A DNA stretch of 32,992 nucleotides from Gordonia rhizosphera NBRC 16068 (GCF_000298195.1 NZ_BAHC01000072.1:1-32992); one strand, 5' to 3'; positions 19,465 through 28,899 are shown, counted from the first letter of the stretch. Translations and numbers: made by a program. Notes: generated from the sequence alone by a model not told the origin.

Positions 19465-19734
19465 TCAGCGACGCTTCTCGATCGGTAGCCCTTCCTCCAT
19501 GGCCTCGAGGACCGCTTGGCCATGCGCGATGTCGAGGTCCGCACGTATGCCGCCGCGCCCGGTGTAGGGAGGAGGCAGCGTCACACGCACCGGGTGGCGG
19601 CCGGCTGTGGCGCGCCTGTCGAGTTCTCTCCGCAACGCGTCCTCCATCAGTGACGTGACAGTCTGGTCGGCCTCCCGTGCCGCGCGCTTTACCTGCTCAT
19701 AGAGCGCGTCGGGGAGAATCACGGTGGTCCTCAT
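19465..19734 (-). CDS. vapB: VapB-type ribbon-helix-helix antitoxin
   Basis: This 89-residue antitoxin has an N-terminal ribbon-helix-helix DNA-binding domain (MRTTVILPDALYEQVKRAAREADQTVTSLMEDALRREL). A proline-rich C-terminal arm (LPPPYTGRGGIRADLDIAHG) would wrap VapC. The start ATG 19734 follows GAGG and is fixed by the short strand TTVILPD that such proteins begin with. A perfect 16-base inverted repeat lies just upstream, the expected site for autorepression by the VapBC complex. vapC follows after 7 bases. Confidence 0.9.
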   Translation of the reverse strand: MRTTVILPDALYEQVKRAAREADQTVTSLMEDALRRELDRRATAGRHPVRVTLPPPYTGRGGIRADLDIAHGQAVLEAMEEGLPIEKRR

Positions 19735-19743
19735 ATGCCTCAA

Positions 19744-19759
19744 CATATCATTTGATATG
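19744..19759. promoter_or_regulatory. Palindromic operator of vapBC
   Basis: CATATCA-TT-TGATATG is a perfect repeat with 7-base arms, 9 bases upstream of the vapB start. It is flanked by further CATATG-like pieces at 19732-19737 and 19762-19767. The AT-rich stretch contrasts with its surroundings and probably overlaps the promoter. The rest of the 163-base gap toward fumC shows no strong element. Confidence 0.7.
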
Positions 19760-19897
19760 CGTATATGTCTCGAACTGCAGACGTCCCTCAACATGGGGTC
19801 CGGTCGCGTCAAATCTCACACCGCGTGACCCCGTTGCCGCAGTACGGTGGAGTAAGGATCACCTATCTCCACCGATGGAGCCGGAGGCGCAGCGCAC

Positions 19898-21298
<1,401 letters not shown>

Positions 21299-21311
21299 CC
21301 TTCGGACGACC

Positions 21312-21923
21312 ATGGCCCCCACCACACCTCCTCGCTGGTTCACCGATACCGAGCCAGGTCACAGCCAGTGGTACATCGAACGGTTCCGCACCATGGCCCG
21401 CGAGGGAGCCGACCTCGGCGGCGAGGCCCGGCTGATCGACGCGATGGTGCCGCGCCACGCCCGTATCCTCGACGCCGGCTGCGGTCCCGGCCGCATCGGC
21501 GCCGTTCTCCACGCGGCGGGTCACACCGTGGTCGGTGTCGACGTCGACCCCGAACTCATCGCCGCGGCCGCGGCCGATCACCCCGGTCCCCGGTGGCTCG
21601 TCGGCGATCTCAGCGAACTCGACCTGACCGCACGCGACGAACCCGAGCCGTTCGACGCCATCGTGTGCGCCGGGAACGTGATGGTGTTCCTCGCGCCGGG
21701 AACCGAGGCGCAGGTGCTGCGCCGCCTGTCGGCGCACCTGGCATCCGACGGGGTGCTTGTCGTCGGCTTCCACACCAACCGCGACCTGTCCCTGACCGAT
21801 TTCGACGCCGCGGTCGCCGACACCGACCTGTTCGTCGAACACCGCTTCGCCACCTGGGATCTGCGGGCCTGGCATGCCGGGGCGGACTTCGCGGTGACCG
21901 TTCTGCGCCACTCGCCGACGTGA
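21312..21923 (+). CDS. Class I SAM-dependent methyltransferase
   Basis: This 203-residue protein has a Rossmann methyltransferase fold. Motif I is RILDAGCGPGRIG (about residues 50-62), the acidic end of strand 2 is VVGVDVDPELIAAAA, motif II/III is WLVGDLSELDL, and FDAIVCAGNVMVFL corresponds to motif IV. The N-terminus (RWFTDTEPGHSQWYIERFRTMA) is a helical lid seen in small-molecule methyltransferases of this type. The substrate cannot be told. It sits 13 bases after fumC with GGA before its ATG. Confidence 0.88.
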   Translation: MAPTTPPRWFTDTEPGHSQWYIERFRTMAREGADLGGEARLIDAMVPRHARILDAGCGPGRIGAVLHAAGHTVVGVDVDPELIAAAAADHPGPRWLVGDLSELDLTARDEPEPFDAIVCAGNVMVFLAPGTEAQVLRRLSAHLASDGVLVVGFHTNRDLSLTDFDAAVADTDLFVEHRFATWDLRAWHAGADFAVTVLRHSPT

Positions 21924-21938
21924 CTGCGCGGGCCGTCG

Positions 21939-21944
21939 TATGGT
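21939..21944 (+). promoter_or_regulatory. Candidate leaderless -10 element for the PIG-L deacetylase
   Basis: TATGGT lies exactly 6 bases before the ATG at 21951, in the 27-base gap after the methyltransferase. No Shine-Dalgarno sequence is visible. Confidence 0.5.
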
Positions 21945-21950
21945 CGGCCC

Positions 21951-22640
21951 ATGAGCGATCTGCAGGAGTTCCCCACCGACTGGCAGACCGCGCTCGTCCT
22001 CGTCGCCCACCCCGACGATCCCGAGTACGGGATGGCCGCGGCGGTCGCCCGCTGGACCGGCGAGGGCAGACGAGTCGTCTACGCTCTCGCCTCGAGCGGT
22101 GAGGCGGGGATCGAGGGTATGGCGCCGGAGCGGGCCGGCCCGCTGCGCGAGGCCGAGCAGCGCGCGTCGGCCGCGTTCGTCGGCGTCGACGAGGTGGAGT
22201 TCTGGGGCTTTCCGGACGGCGACATCCGCAACACCTCCGAACTGCGCTCGAAGGTGACCGAGTCGCTCGAACGCATTGCACCGCAGGTGGTCCTGACCTT
22301 GTTCGGGGGTCCTGAGTGGGCGCCGGGATCCCCGAATCATCGTGATCACGTCGAGTTCACGGCAGCCGTCGTTGCCGCGTTCGACGCCCTGCCGGCCGAC
22401 CGACGACCGACGTGGCTGTTCGAGAACGGTCCCCAACCCTCCCACGCCGTGGACGTCACGGATCAGATCGACGCCGCGGTGCGGTCCCTGGCCGCACACC
22501 AGGAATATCTGTCGGTGCTCGACCCGGACACCCCGGTGATCGACCAGGCCCGCGCCCAGATCGACCGGATGACCGCGCCGCGCGCCGACTTCGGCGGGGT
22601 GGCGGCCGCCTGTTTCCAACGAAGGCGGGGACCGGCCTGA
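21951..22640 (+). CDS. PIG-L family deacetylase
   Basis: This 229-residue zinc-dependent N-deacetylase is of the PIG-L/LmbE family, which includes MshB (mycothiol synthesis) and Mca. The metal and catalytic motif is VLVAHPDDPEYG (residues 17-28: His and Asp ligands plus the general base Asp). The third ligand is the His in SPNHRDHVEF. It lacks the extra length and loops of MshB and Mca (about 290-300 residues), so it is a shorter member whose N-acyl sugar or amide substrate is unknown. The stop codon lies in the loop of a strong terminator hairpin. Confidence 0.9.
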   Translation: MSDLQEFPTDWQTALVLVAHPDDPEYGMAAAVARWTGEGRRVVYALASSGEAGIEGMAPERAGPLREAEQRASAAFVGVDEVEFWGFPDGDIRNTSELRSKVTESLERIAPQVVLTLFGGPEWAPGSPNHRDHVEFTAAVVAAFDALPADRRPTWLFENGPQPSHAVDVTDQIDAAVRSLAAHQEYLSVLDPDTPVIDQARAQIDRMTAPRADFGGVAAACFQRRRGPA

Positions 22641-22655
22641 CGCACGGTCCCCGCC
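22624..22655. terminator. Two-way terminator hairpin
   Basis: GGCGGGGACCG (22624-22634) and CGGTCCCCGCC (22645-22655) form a perfect 11-base stem with a 10-base loop that contains the PIG-L stop codon. CTCTTC follows on the plus strand. It serves the PIG-L gene and, on the other strand, the transpeptidase gene, whose stop is 19 bases away. Confidence 0.8.
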
Positions 22656-22673
22656 CTCTTCAGGTGAAACCCA

Positions 22674-23639
22674 CTAACTACCGGCGCTGGTTCCCACCAG
22701 GGCCGGGATCAGGTCGACGAGTTGGCCGAGCAACTGGGTCAACGAATCACTGCCCGGCGCGGCCTGCGAGGGCGGCGTGGAAGTCGCCGGTGGGGTCGTC
22801 GTCGCGGGCGGGGTGGTGGCGCCCTGCGCCGAACCCTCGGGTCCGCTCTTGTTGACGCCGATGGCGATCTTGGGGTTCTTGGCGGGATCGAGCCAGACGA
22901 GCACCTGGCGCATCACGTCCTCGGCGACGGCGATACATCCCTCGGTGGGGGCGTTGTTGGTGACGTGCAGGAACATACCCGCCGCCTTGCCCGGCACCCG
23001 CTGTGCGTTGTGTGCGATGTTGACCGCGTAGTCGTAGACCGGGCCGGCGTCGTAGAGGTTCTCGCTGTCACCGCCGGGGCTCTGGGTCTGCCGGACGAGC
23101 GTGTTGTAGGTCGGCGACTTGGTGTTCGCATCCCACCAGTCCTCGCGGTCGACCTTGGTGTAGGGCATCTTGGTACCCGGGTTGGGAAGCCGCCCGAATG
23201 CCTTGTCGAAGCCGAACGTACCCTCCGGAGTTCGTGGCACGTTGTCCTTGGGTTCGCCCATACCGAGCGAGCCCAGGAAGGCCTTCGTCGGCCCGAGCAC
23301 CGGTTTCCAGCTCTGATCGGCGCCACGTTCGAAGGCGGTCAGAGTGGCGGTGGTATTCGTCGCGCTGGGCGCGGTGACGACGATCATCTGGCTGGAGTCG
23401 GCCTCGGCGCTCCCGCTGCCCCCGCTCCCGCCCGTGCCGAGGTTGCCGGCGATGGTGTCGAGAAGCCCGTCGAGCAGCGGTATCCCCGTGGCCGGGATCA
23501 CCGAATCCGCCGACTTCGTCGTCGATGGGGTGGTCGGGGTCGTGGTCGTTCCGGGAGCCGCCGCAGCCGTCCCGGCACCACCGGCGATCGCGGCGAAAAC
23601 CGCAATCACCAGCAGTCCCAATAACCTCATATGCCTCAT
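22674..23639 (-). CDS. Exported L,D-transpeptidase-family (YkuD-type) protein
   Basis: This 321-residue exported protein starts MRHMRLLGLLVIAVFAAIAG, with a signal peptidase site near AAAAP at about residue 29. A Thr/Pro/Gly-rich linker reaches residue 75 and the YkuD-like catalytic domain covers about 80-255. The catalytic signature is MFLHVTNNAPTEGCIAVAED (His, then T-E-G-C-I with the nucleophilic Cys). The C-terminus is again Pro/Thr/Ser-rich with PPATTTPPAT repeats. It probably acts on peptidoglycan crosslinks, but it lacks the Ig-like domain of the known mycobacterial Ldt proteins and is closer to the COG3786-type group. The start is uncertain: GTG 23657, ATG 23639 or ATG 23630. A CACACCAGTGTG repeat overlaps GTG 23657 and suggests control DNA there, so I took ATG 23639. 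Confidence 0.82.
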   Translation of the reverse strand: MRHMRLLGLLVIAVFAAIAGGAGTAAAAPGTTTTPTTPSTTKSADSVIPATGIPLLDGLLDTIAGNLGTGGSGGSGSAEADSSQMIVVTAPSATNTTATLTAFERGADQSWKPVLGPTKAFLGSLGMGEPKDNVPRTPEGTFGFDKAFGRLPNPGTKMPYTKVDREDWWDANTKSPTYNTLVRQTQSPGGDSENLYDAGPVYDYAVNIAHNAQRVPGKAAGMFLHVTNNAPTEGCIAVAEDVMRQVLVWLDPAKNPKIAIGVNKSGPEGSAQGATTPPATTTPPATSTPPSQAAPGSDSLTQLLGQLVDLIPALVGTSAGS

Positions 23640-23737
23640 CAGTAACTTCAACACCACACCAGTGTGCCAGCGCGCAAGAGCACATGAATCTCGGAGCTAT
23701 CACGGTGCGGTATTGATACGGTCACTGCCGCCGACGA

Positions 23738-23803
23738 CAACGCGCACCCGTCGTCTGAACGCTCTCGTCGCGACGTGCGCAGGAGCGTGACGGGTGCGCG
23801 TTG
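23738..23803 (-). terminator. Long inverted repeat after phoH2
   Basis: Fifteen bases pair perfectly (23738-23752 with 23789-23803; arm core AACGCGCACCCGTC). A 6-base inner stem, ACGCTC/GAGCGT, follows after a one-sided bulge. It begins 16 bases past the phoH2 stop on the minus strand and lies 99 bases before the transpeptidase start, so it would end phoH2 transcripts. The rest of this 179-base gap should hold the transpeptidase promoter, but no clear box is visible. Confidence 0.7.
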
Positions 23804-23818
23804 ACCGTCGATCAATGG

Positions 23819-25120
23819 TTAGGGCGAGGCGGGCCCGAACTCCTCGAGCATCTCGGTGACCAGCGCGGCGATCGGCGAGCGCTCGCTGCGCGTGAGGGTG
23901 ACGTGGGCGAAGAGCGGGTGACCCTTGAGCTTCTCGATGACCGCCGCCACACCGTCGTGACGGCCGACCCGGAGATTGTCACGTTGCGCGACGTCGTGGG
24001 TGAGGACCACGCGTGATCCCGAACCCAGCCGCGACAGCACCGTCAACAGCACGTTGCGCTCCAGCGACTGCGCCTCGTCGACGATGACGAACGAATCGTG
24101 CAGCGAGCGACCGCGGATGTGGGTCAGCGGCAGCACCTCGAGCATTCCGCGGCTGAGTACCTCTTCGATCACCTCCGGTGACGCCAGGCCCTCGAGAGTG
24201 TCGAACACCGCCTGCGCCCACGGCCCCATCTTCTCGGCCTCGCCTCCGGGCAGGTAGCCGAGCTGTTGCCCGCCGACCGCGTAGAGGGGACGGAACACCA
24301 CGACCTTGCGCTGGGTACGTCGTTCCAGCACCGCCTCCAGGCCGGCGCACAACGCCAGCGCGGACTTGCCGGTGCCGGCCTTGCCGCCGAGCGACACGAT
24401 GCCCACCGAGTCGTCGAGCAGCAGATCGAGCGCCACGCGCTGCTCCGCGGACCGGCCGTGCAGCCCGAACGCCTCGCGGTCCCCGCGCACCAACTGCACC
24501 CGCTTTTCCGAATTGACCCGGCCGAGCGCGCTCGAACCGTGCCCCAGCAACCGGATACCGGTGTGGCACGGGAGTTCGCGGGCCTCGTCGATGTCGACGA
24601 CGCCCTCGGAGTAGAGCGTGTCGACGGCCGCGGTGTCGACCTCGAGTTCGGTCATCCCCGACCATCCGGACACCACCACGTCCTGCGCGTGGTACTCGTC
24701 GGCGTCGAGACCGACTGCACCGGCCTTCACCCGCAGCGGCGTGTCCTTGGAGACCAGCGTCACATCTTTGCCCTCGGCGCGAAGGTTCAACGCGCAGGCC
24801 AGGATCCGCGAATCGTTGGTCTCGGTGCGGAAACCCGCGGGCAGCACGTTCGGGTCGGTGTGATTGAGCTCGACCTGCAGGGTCCCGTCCTCGTCACCGA
24901 TCGGCAGCGGAATGTCGAGGCGACCGTGCTCGAGGCGCAGGTCGTCGAGCATGCGCAACGCCTCGCGTGCGAACCAGCCGAGTTCGTGATGGTGGCGTTT
25001 GCCCTCGAGTTCGCCGATCACGACCAGCGGCAACACCACGTGGTGTTCGGCGAAGCGCATGACCGCCCAGGGGTCGGACAGCAGCACAGAGGTGTCGAGG
25101 ACGTAGGTGCGTGTGGTCAC
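23819..25120 (-). CDS. phoH2: PIN-PhoH fusion protein (PhoH2-type RNase/RNA helicase)
   Basis: This 433-residue cytosolic protein joins two domains. Residues 1-145 form a PIN RNase domain ([19 protein letters not shown] with Asp9, [27 protein letters not shown]). Residues 205-433 form a PhoH P-loop ATPase (Walker [14 protein letters not shown] near 243-253, Walker [26 protein letters not shown]). Mycobacterial PhoH2 proteins are reported to unwind and cut RNA and to be controlled by a small upstream gene, phoAT. This is known for the family and not shown here. The GTG start at 25120 is preceded by AGGAG, but both lie in a hairpin. Upstream genes on the same strand are desA2-like and glyA, the order I recall for Rv1093-Rv1095. 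Confidence 0.95.
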   Translation of the reverse strand: MTTRTYVLDTSVLLSDPWAVMRFAEHHVVLPLVVIGELEGKRHHHELGWFAREALRMLDDLRLEHGRLDIPLPIGDEDGTLQVELNHTDPNVLPAGFRTETNDSRILACALNLRAEGKDVTLVSKDTPLRVKAGAVGLDADEYHAQDVVVSGWSGMTELEVDTAAVDTLYSEGVVDIDEARELPCHTGIRLLGHGSSALGRVNSEKRVQLVRGDREAFGLHGRSAEQRVALDLLLDDSVGIVSLGGKAGTGKSALALCAGLEAVLERRTQRKVVVFRPLYAVGGQQLGYLPGGEAEKMGPWAQAVFDTLEGLASPEVIEEVLSRGMLEVLPLTHIRGRSLHDSFVIVDEAQSLERNVLLTVLSRLGSGSRVVLTHDVAQRDNLRVGRHDGVAAVIEKLKGHPLFAHVTLTRSERSPIAALVTEMLEEFGPASP

Positions 25121-25317
25121 GTAGGGCTCCTACGTTTGTGCGGCGCCCGCACAAACCAGTGTTGATGACCGGCTGGTTCGTGTCCCGCCCGGCTGGATAG
25201 CCGGGGTGGACGAGGACCGGGGCCGGTCCCCTCGCGTGCTGGTGCAGACCACGAATCGAACCTCCCGGACGAACCGCTTCCCCGCGGCCCGTCACTCGTC
25301 AACGTACGCCGACACAC
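25117..25317 (-). CDS. Doubtful small frame in the phoAT position upstream of phoH2
   Basis: A 66-codon frame begins at GTG 25317 and ends at 25117, so its stop overlaps the phoH2 start as GTGA. That is where the antitoxin-like phoAT lies in mycobacteria, as I recall. Against it: third-position GC is clearly lower than in neighbouring genes, the start codon lies inside a 35-base palindrome, no ribosome binding site is visible, and the product (rich in Arg, Pro, Ser and Gly) has no recognisable domain. It is listed because the overlap is suggestive. Confidence 0.25.
   Translation of the reverse strand: MCRRTLTSDGPRGSGSSGRFDSWSAPAREGTGPGPRPPRLSSRAGHEPAGHQHWFVRAPHKRRSPT
25119..25205 (-). promoter_or_regulatory. 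Structured leader directly upstream of phoH2
   Basis: Successive inverted repeats abut the start codon. CCCGGCT/AGCCGGG (25188-25205, 4-base loop) is followed by AACCAG/CTGGTT (25154-25178). TTTGTGCGG/CCGCACAAA (25135-25155, 3-base loop) and ACGTAGG/CCTACGT (25119-25135, 3-base loop) come last. On the minus strand the last hairpin contains both AGGAG and the first two bases of the GTG start. A further GGACCGG/CCGGTCC pair lies at 25214-25229. The leader probably controls translation. Confidence 0.6.
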
Positions 25318-25346
25318 CCCGCACGGCGCGCCGTAGCGGGGTGTGT
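25312..25346 (-). terminator. 35-base palindromic hairpin after the desA2-like gene
   Basis: ACACACCCCGC (25312-25322) pairs with GCGGGGTGTGT (25336-25346), and the middle ACGGCGCGCCGT is itself a palindrome. The whole forms an almost uninterrupted stem about 50 bases after the desA2-like stop. It has no T-run. A further CGGGTA-T-TACCCG repeat lies at 25367-25379. The elements would separate desA2-like transcription from phoH2. Confidence 0.75.
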
Positions 25347-25394
25347 TCGCGTGAATTATGCGTTAACGGGTATTACCCGGCGGCTACCCGGAGG

Positions 25395-26267
25395 TCAGCG
25401 GCCCGCCAACGACAAGATTCGGCGACGCGCCGAGTCGGCGGTCTCGCTGAGCTCCTGCACCGTGTCCAGCTTGAGCTGATCGGCCAGCGTCGCCGCGATC
25501 GCCGCCCGGGTCGCGTCGGTCTCGTAACCGGCGATGAGGGCCCGCTCGGCGTCGAAGTCGGCGATGTCGTAGCCGATCGGTTCGGTGGCCAGCCGCGCCA
25601 GGGCACGATCGACCGCGAGGATGCAGGCCTCCTGGTCGGCGACGAGGCCGGCGGCCAGGAACGCGCCGAACGTCTTGGCCTGCTGCGCGTCGTCGGCGGC
25701 GATCTTGGCGAGGATCTGGGAGAACACGTCGTCGGTGACCGCGCCGGTGAGCTTGTCCAGGTAGCCGACGCACTGGTTCTCGTGCACCGCCATCAGCGCC
25801 AGGACGTCCATCGGGGCCAGCTCGGCGACCGCAGCCTCGTGCTGCCGGTAGCCGGCGGTCACGTGAATGCGACGACGTTCCTCGGCATCCACCGGATCGA
25901 TCGCACGGGTGACCACCAGATAGTCACGCAGCACGATGGCGTGCCGGTTGTCCTCGGCGGTCCACACCCCGACCAGCTGGCGCCAGTCGGAGAACGCCGG
26001 GAAGTGCTTGGCGAGCACCCGGTGGTAGGACGGCAGGTTGTCCTTGGTCAGCAACAGGGCGAGCACCCCGGCGCGGGCTTCGTCGGAGATCGTCGCCTGC
26101 GACGGGTCCCAGTCCTCACCTCCGAGGAACGAGAAGTTCCGACCCAGATCCCACGGCACCCAGTCGTGCGGGTTCCATGCGGTGGCCCCGGCCTGATGGC
26201 CTTCCGCAATCTCCGGAAGCGCCTTCTCAAGCGCAGTGATCAGCTCGTCCTCGGTCAATGCGTTCAT
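25395..26267 (-). CDS. desA2: DesA2-like acyl-ACP desaturase-family protein with altered metal ligands
   Basis: This 290-residue protein has the ferritin-like four-helix fold of the soluble stearoyl-ACP desaturases. Recognisable parts are DLGRNFSFLGGEDWDPSQ, LLLTKDNLPSYHR, VWTAEDNRHA and KIAADDAQQAKTF. Compared from memory with the plant enzyme's iron ligands (TEE, EENRH, FQER, DEKRH), this protein has Lys75, Asp106, His109, Glu163, Asp193 and Gln196. Only His109 and Glu163 are unchanged. DesA2 of M. tuberculosis was also described as unusual at the metal site. The role is probably in mycolic or other fatty acid metabolism, but chemistry cannot be assumed. ATG 26267 was chosen over TTG 26276. 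It follows glyA by 45 bases. Confidence 0.88.
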   Translation of the reverse strand: MNALTEDELITALEKALPEIAEGHQAGATAWNPHDWVPWDLGRNFSFLGGEDWDPSQATISDEARAGVLALLLTKDNLPSYHRVLAKHFPAFSDWRQLVGVWTAEDNRHAIVLRDYLVVTRAIDPVDAEERRRIHVTAGYRQHEAAVAELAPMDVLALMAVHENQCVGYLDKLTGAVTDDVFSQILAKIAADDAQQAKTFGAFLAAGLVADQEACILAVDRALARLATEPIGYDIADFDAERALIAGYETDATRAAIAATLADQLKLDTVQELSETADSARRRILSLAGR

Positions 26268-26312
26268 CGTCAGCAAGGATAGGCAATCGGCCGATCCCCT
26301 GGCGAATTCGGG

Positions 26313-27605
26313 TCACACCCGACTCATCAGTCCCCACTCTTCGAGGCCCTCGTAGAGCGGGAAGTCGAGGGCGAGAGCAGAGACCCGCCCGCGCAGCGCC
26401 GAGACGTCGGCGTCGGTACCGGCGGCGAGCGCCGTGCCGATGATGTCGGCGACCTCGGTGAACTGTTCGTCGCCGAACCCACGGGTCGCCAGCGCCGGGG
26501 TGCCGATCCGGAGTCCGGAGGTGACCATCGGCGGGCGTGGATCAAACGGCACCGCGTTGCGGTTCACCGTGATGCCGATCTGATGGAGCAGATCCTCGGC
26601 CTGCTGCCCGTCTAGCGCACTGTTGCGCAGGTCGACGAGGACCAGGTGCACGTCGGTGCCGCCGGTCAGCACCGACACGCCCGCCTTCTCGACGTCGGCG
26701 CCGGTGAGCCGCTCGGCGAGGATCTTCGCACCCGACAGCGTGCGTCGTTGTCGATCGGCGAACTCATCGGTGCCGGCGATCTTGAGGGCGACGGCCTTGC
26801 CCGCGATCGCGTGCATGAGCGGTCCGCCCTGCTGGCCCGGGAACACCGCGGAGTTGAGCTTCTTAGCCCACTCCTGCTTGGCCAGGATCATGCCCGAACG
26901 CGGTCCGCCAAGGGTCTTGTGCACGGTCGTGGACACCACGTCCGAGTACGGCACCGGCGACGGGTGCAGGCCGGCGGCGACGAGACCGGCGAAGTGCGCC
27001 ATGTCGGTCCACAGGTAGGCGCCGACCTCGTCGGCGATGGACCGGAACGCCTCGAAGTCCAGCGTCCGCGGATAGGCCGACCAGCCCGCGCAGATCACCT
27101 TGGGCTTGCCGGCGAGGGCGACCTTGCGCACCTCGTCCATGTCGACGCGGAAGTCCTCCTTGCTGACCCCGTAGGACTCGATCTCGTAGAGCTTGCCGGA
27201 GAAGTTCAGACGCATGCCGTGGGTGAGGTGACCGCCGTGGGCGAGGTCGAGTCCCAGCAGCTTCTCGCCCGGATTCATGAGCGCCATGAGGACCGCGGCG
27301 TTGGCCTGCGCTCCCGAGTGCGGTTGCACGTTGGCGAAGTCTGCCCCGAAGAGCTCCTTGGCCCGATCCCGGGCGATGTCCTCGACGACGTCGACGTATT
27401 CGCAGCCGCCGTAGTACCGGCGCCCCGGGTAGCCCTCGGCATACTTGTTGGTGAGCACACTGCCCTGCGCCTGCAGGACCGATCTCGGGACGAAGTTCTC
27501 CGACGCGATCATCTCGAGGGTGTCGCGCTGCCGGCTCAATTCGCCGTTCATCGCCGCGGCCACGTCCGGGTCGAGCTCGGCCAGGGACATCGAATTCACG
27601 CTCAT
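26313..27605 (-). CDS. glyA: Serine hydroxymethyltransferase
   Basis: GlyA is a PLP enzyme that converts serine and tetrahydrofolate to glycine and 5,10-methylene-tetrahydrofolate, the main source of one-carbon units. From ATG 27605 it is 430 residues. Landmarks are [48 protein letters not shown], and the PLP-binding [17 protein letters not shown] with Lys230. [15 protein letters not shown] and a typical C-terminal domain follow. ATG 27590 five codons later is possible. It starts 10 bases after the DUF885-type peptidase stop, and the desA2-like gene follows. Confidence 0.97.
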   Translation of the reverse strand: MSVNSMSLAELDPDVAAAMNGELSRQRDTLEMIASENFVPRSVLQAQGSVLTNKYAEGYPGRRYYGGCEYVDVVEDIARDRAKELFGADFANVQPHSGAQANAAVLMALMNPGEKLLGLDLAHGGHLTHGMRLNFSGKLYEIESYGVSKEDFRVDMDEVRKVALAGKPKVICAGWSAYPRTLDFEAFRSIADEVGAYLWTDMAHFAGLVAAGLHPSPVPYSDVVSTTVHKTLGGPRSGMILAKQEWAKKLNSAVFPGQQGGPLMHAIAGKAVALKIAGTDEFADRQRRTLSGAKILAERLTGADVEKAGVSVLTGGTDVHLVLVDLRNSALDGQQAEDLLHQIGITVNRNAVPFDPRPPMVTSGLRIGTPALATRGFGDEQFTEVADIIGTALAAGTDADVSALRGRVSALALDFPLYEGLEEWGLMSRV

Positions 27606-27615
27606 GGCGACAAGT

Positions 27616-28848
27616 CTATGGGCCCGTCCGTCCGGCACCGAGTTCGGCTCTCAGCTGGGCCGGGGTCAGCGGTTCGTCGAGGAGCCGTCCGAAGCGATCG
27701 AGCCGCCCGTCGTCGGGCACGGCGTCGAGCCACTCACCCAGCAATCGGTACCCCTCCACATAGGTGGAGATGTATGCCCGCCACAGCGGCGAGGTCAGAA
27801 ACCGCAGCATCTGGCGGGCGCGGGCGGGTGGGGCGAGCAGCCATCGCTGCAGGAAGCCCGCCACGGTGTCCTCGTCGGCACCGCGATCGTGCAACAGCAA
27901 CGCCGCATCCTGCCGGACCCCGAGTAGCCCGGCGGATGCGCGCCCCATCCGCTGCGCCCGCTCGCCGTCGAACCGCAGACCGAGGTCGGCGTAGATCTCC
28001 TGGGCCCACACCCCCCAGTCGGACCCCATCGCCGCCACGAGCGCGTGATCCGCGAGCCCCTCGGCCATCAGGCATTGCGGCGTGTTGACCAGGAAGATGG
28101 TCTGCTCGTCCTGCCCGCCACCCACGAGGATCTGCTCCTTGCGGCAGTGTTCGGTGTGATGTCCCGGATAGGCCTCGTGGGCGATGAGATGCGGCAGCGT
28201 CGACATGTGCTGGGTGAGGTCGGTGTTGATCGCCACCCGGGAGCGGTATCCGCCCAGGTAGTAGTTGAAGCCCGACCAGGGTTTGTCGGTGACGACCTCG
28301 AAATCGACGACTTCGTTGTCGGGCAACGGATATCGTTCCCGGACCCGTTCGCGCAGCGCTCCGCTGAAGGCGCGCACACACTCGTCCACCCGCTCGGGCG
28401 GGATCTCGTCGGCCTGCCGGTACGCGGAATACGCGTCGGCCAGTGCGTCGCCGGTCGCCCCGGGTACCCCGAGCTCGACCGCCAGCGCGGCCTGCGCCTC
28501 GCGGTAGACCTGCTCGTCGCCCACGGTGATGTCGACGTCGAAGTACGCCCGGACCTCGTCGACGAATCCGATCTCCTCGCCCGCGAACTTGCGCGCCGAG
28601 CACTCCAGGGCGTCGAGGTGGGCGCCGATGAATTCGGCACGCGCGGGCGGCAGATCGCCCGGCAGGTCGGCCCGCAGCCCCCGCGCGCGGTCCGCGAGGG
28701 CGGCGGGATCGGGCGCGGGAGCGTTCTCCACCTCGGCGCGCAGCCGGGGGTCGCCGGTGAAGGCGTCGACGAACCCCTCCTCGAGACGGTCGAAGGCCAG
28801 CCCGAGCCGCAGGTAGTCGGTGACCGGAGAGGAGATGCGAGAGGTCAT
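27616..28848 (-). CDS. DUF885-type putative zinc metallopeptidase
   Basis: This 410-residue protein without a signal peptide has the DUF885 hallmark [11 protein letters not shown] at about residues 222-232. It offers His/Glu/His as zinc ligands and general base, and a later Glu in [11 protein letters not shown] may be the third ligand. The rest is mostly helical. The family usually has about 550 residues, so this is a short form. It is probably cytosolic and may cut peptides; no substrate is known. It is the first gene of the minus-strand run with glyA and diverges from coaA across 51 bases. Confidence 0.82.
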   Translation of the reverse strand: MTSRISSPVTDYLRLGLAFDRLEEGFVDAFTGDPRLRAEVENAPAPDPAALADRARGLRADLPGDLPPARAEFIGAHLDALECSARKFAGEEIGFVDEVRAYFDVDITVGDEQVYREAQAALAVELGVPGATGDALADAYSAYRQADEIPPERVDECVRAFSGALRERVRERYPLPDNEVVDFEVVTDKPWSGFNYYLGGYRSRVAINTDLTQHMSTLPHLIAHEAYPGHHTEHCRKEQILVGGGQDEQTIFLVNTPQCLMAEGLADHALVAAMGSDWGVWAQEIYADLGLRFDGERAQRMGRASAGLLGVRQDAALLLHDRGADEDTVAGFLQRWLLAPPARARQMLRFLTSPLWRAYISTYVEGYRLLGEWLDAVPDDGRLDRFGRLLDEPLTPAQLRAELGAGRTGP

Positions 28849-28899
28849 GACCGGAGGCTACCGACCGCGCGAAAACGTTGCGCCCTAAGCTGTAGGACC

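Noticed and set aside
19729..19742. The 14-base string TGAGGCATATGAGG occurs at the vapB start and again at 23638-23625 near the transpeptidase start
   Set aside because: A shared GAGG plus ATG context and the window size make one such 14-base match expected by chance; no longer similarity surrounds it.
25233..25262. tRNA-like 3' end on the minus strand (GGTTCGATTC followed by CTGCACCA)
   Set aside because: The bases flanking the T-loop do not pair as a five-base stem, and no acceptor, D or anticodon arms are found upstream. It is a chance match.
25312..25346. The 35-base palindrome as a phage attachment or recombination site
   Set aside because: There is no integrase, direct repeat or tRNA gene nearby, and its place after a stop codon fits a terminator.
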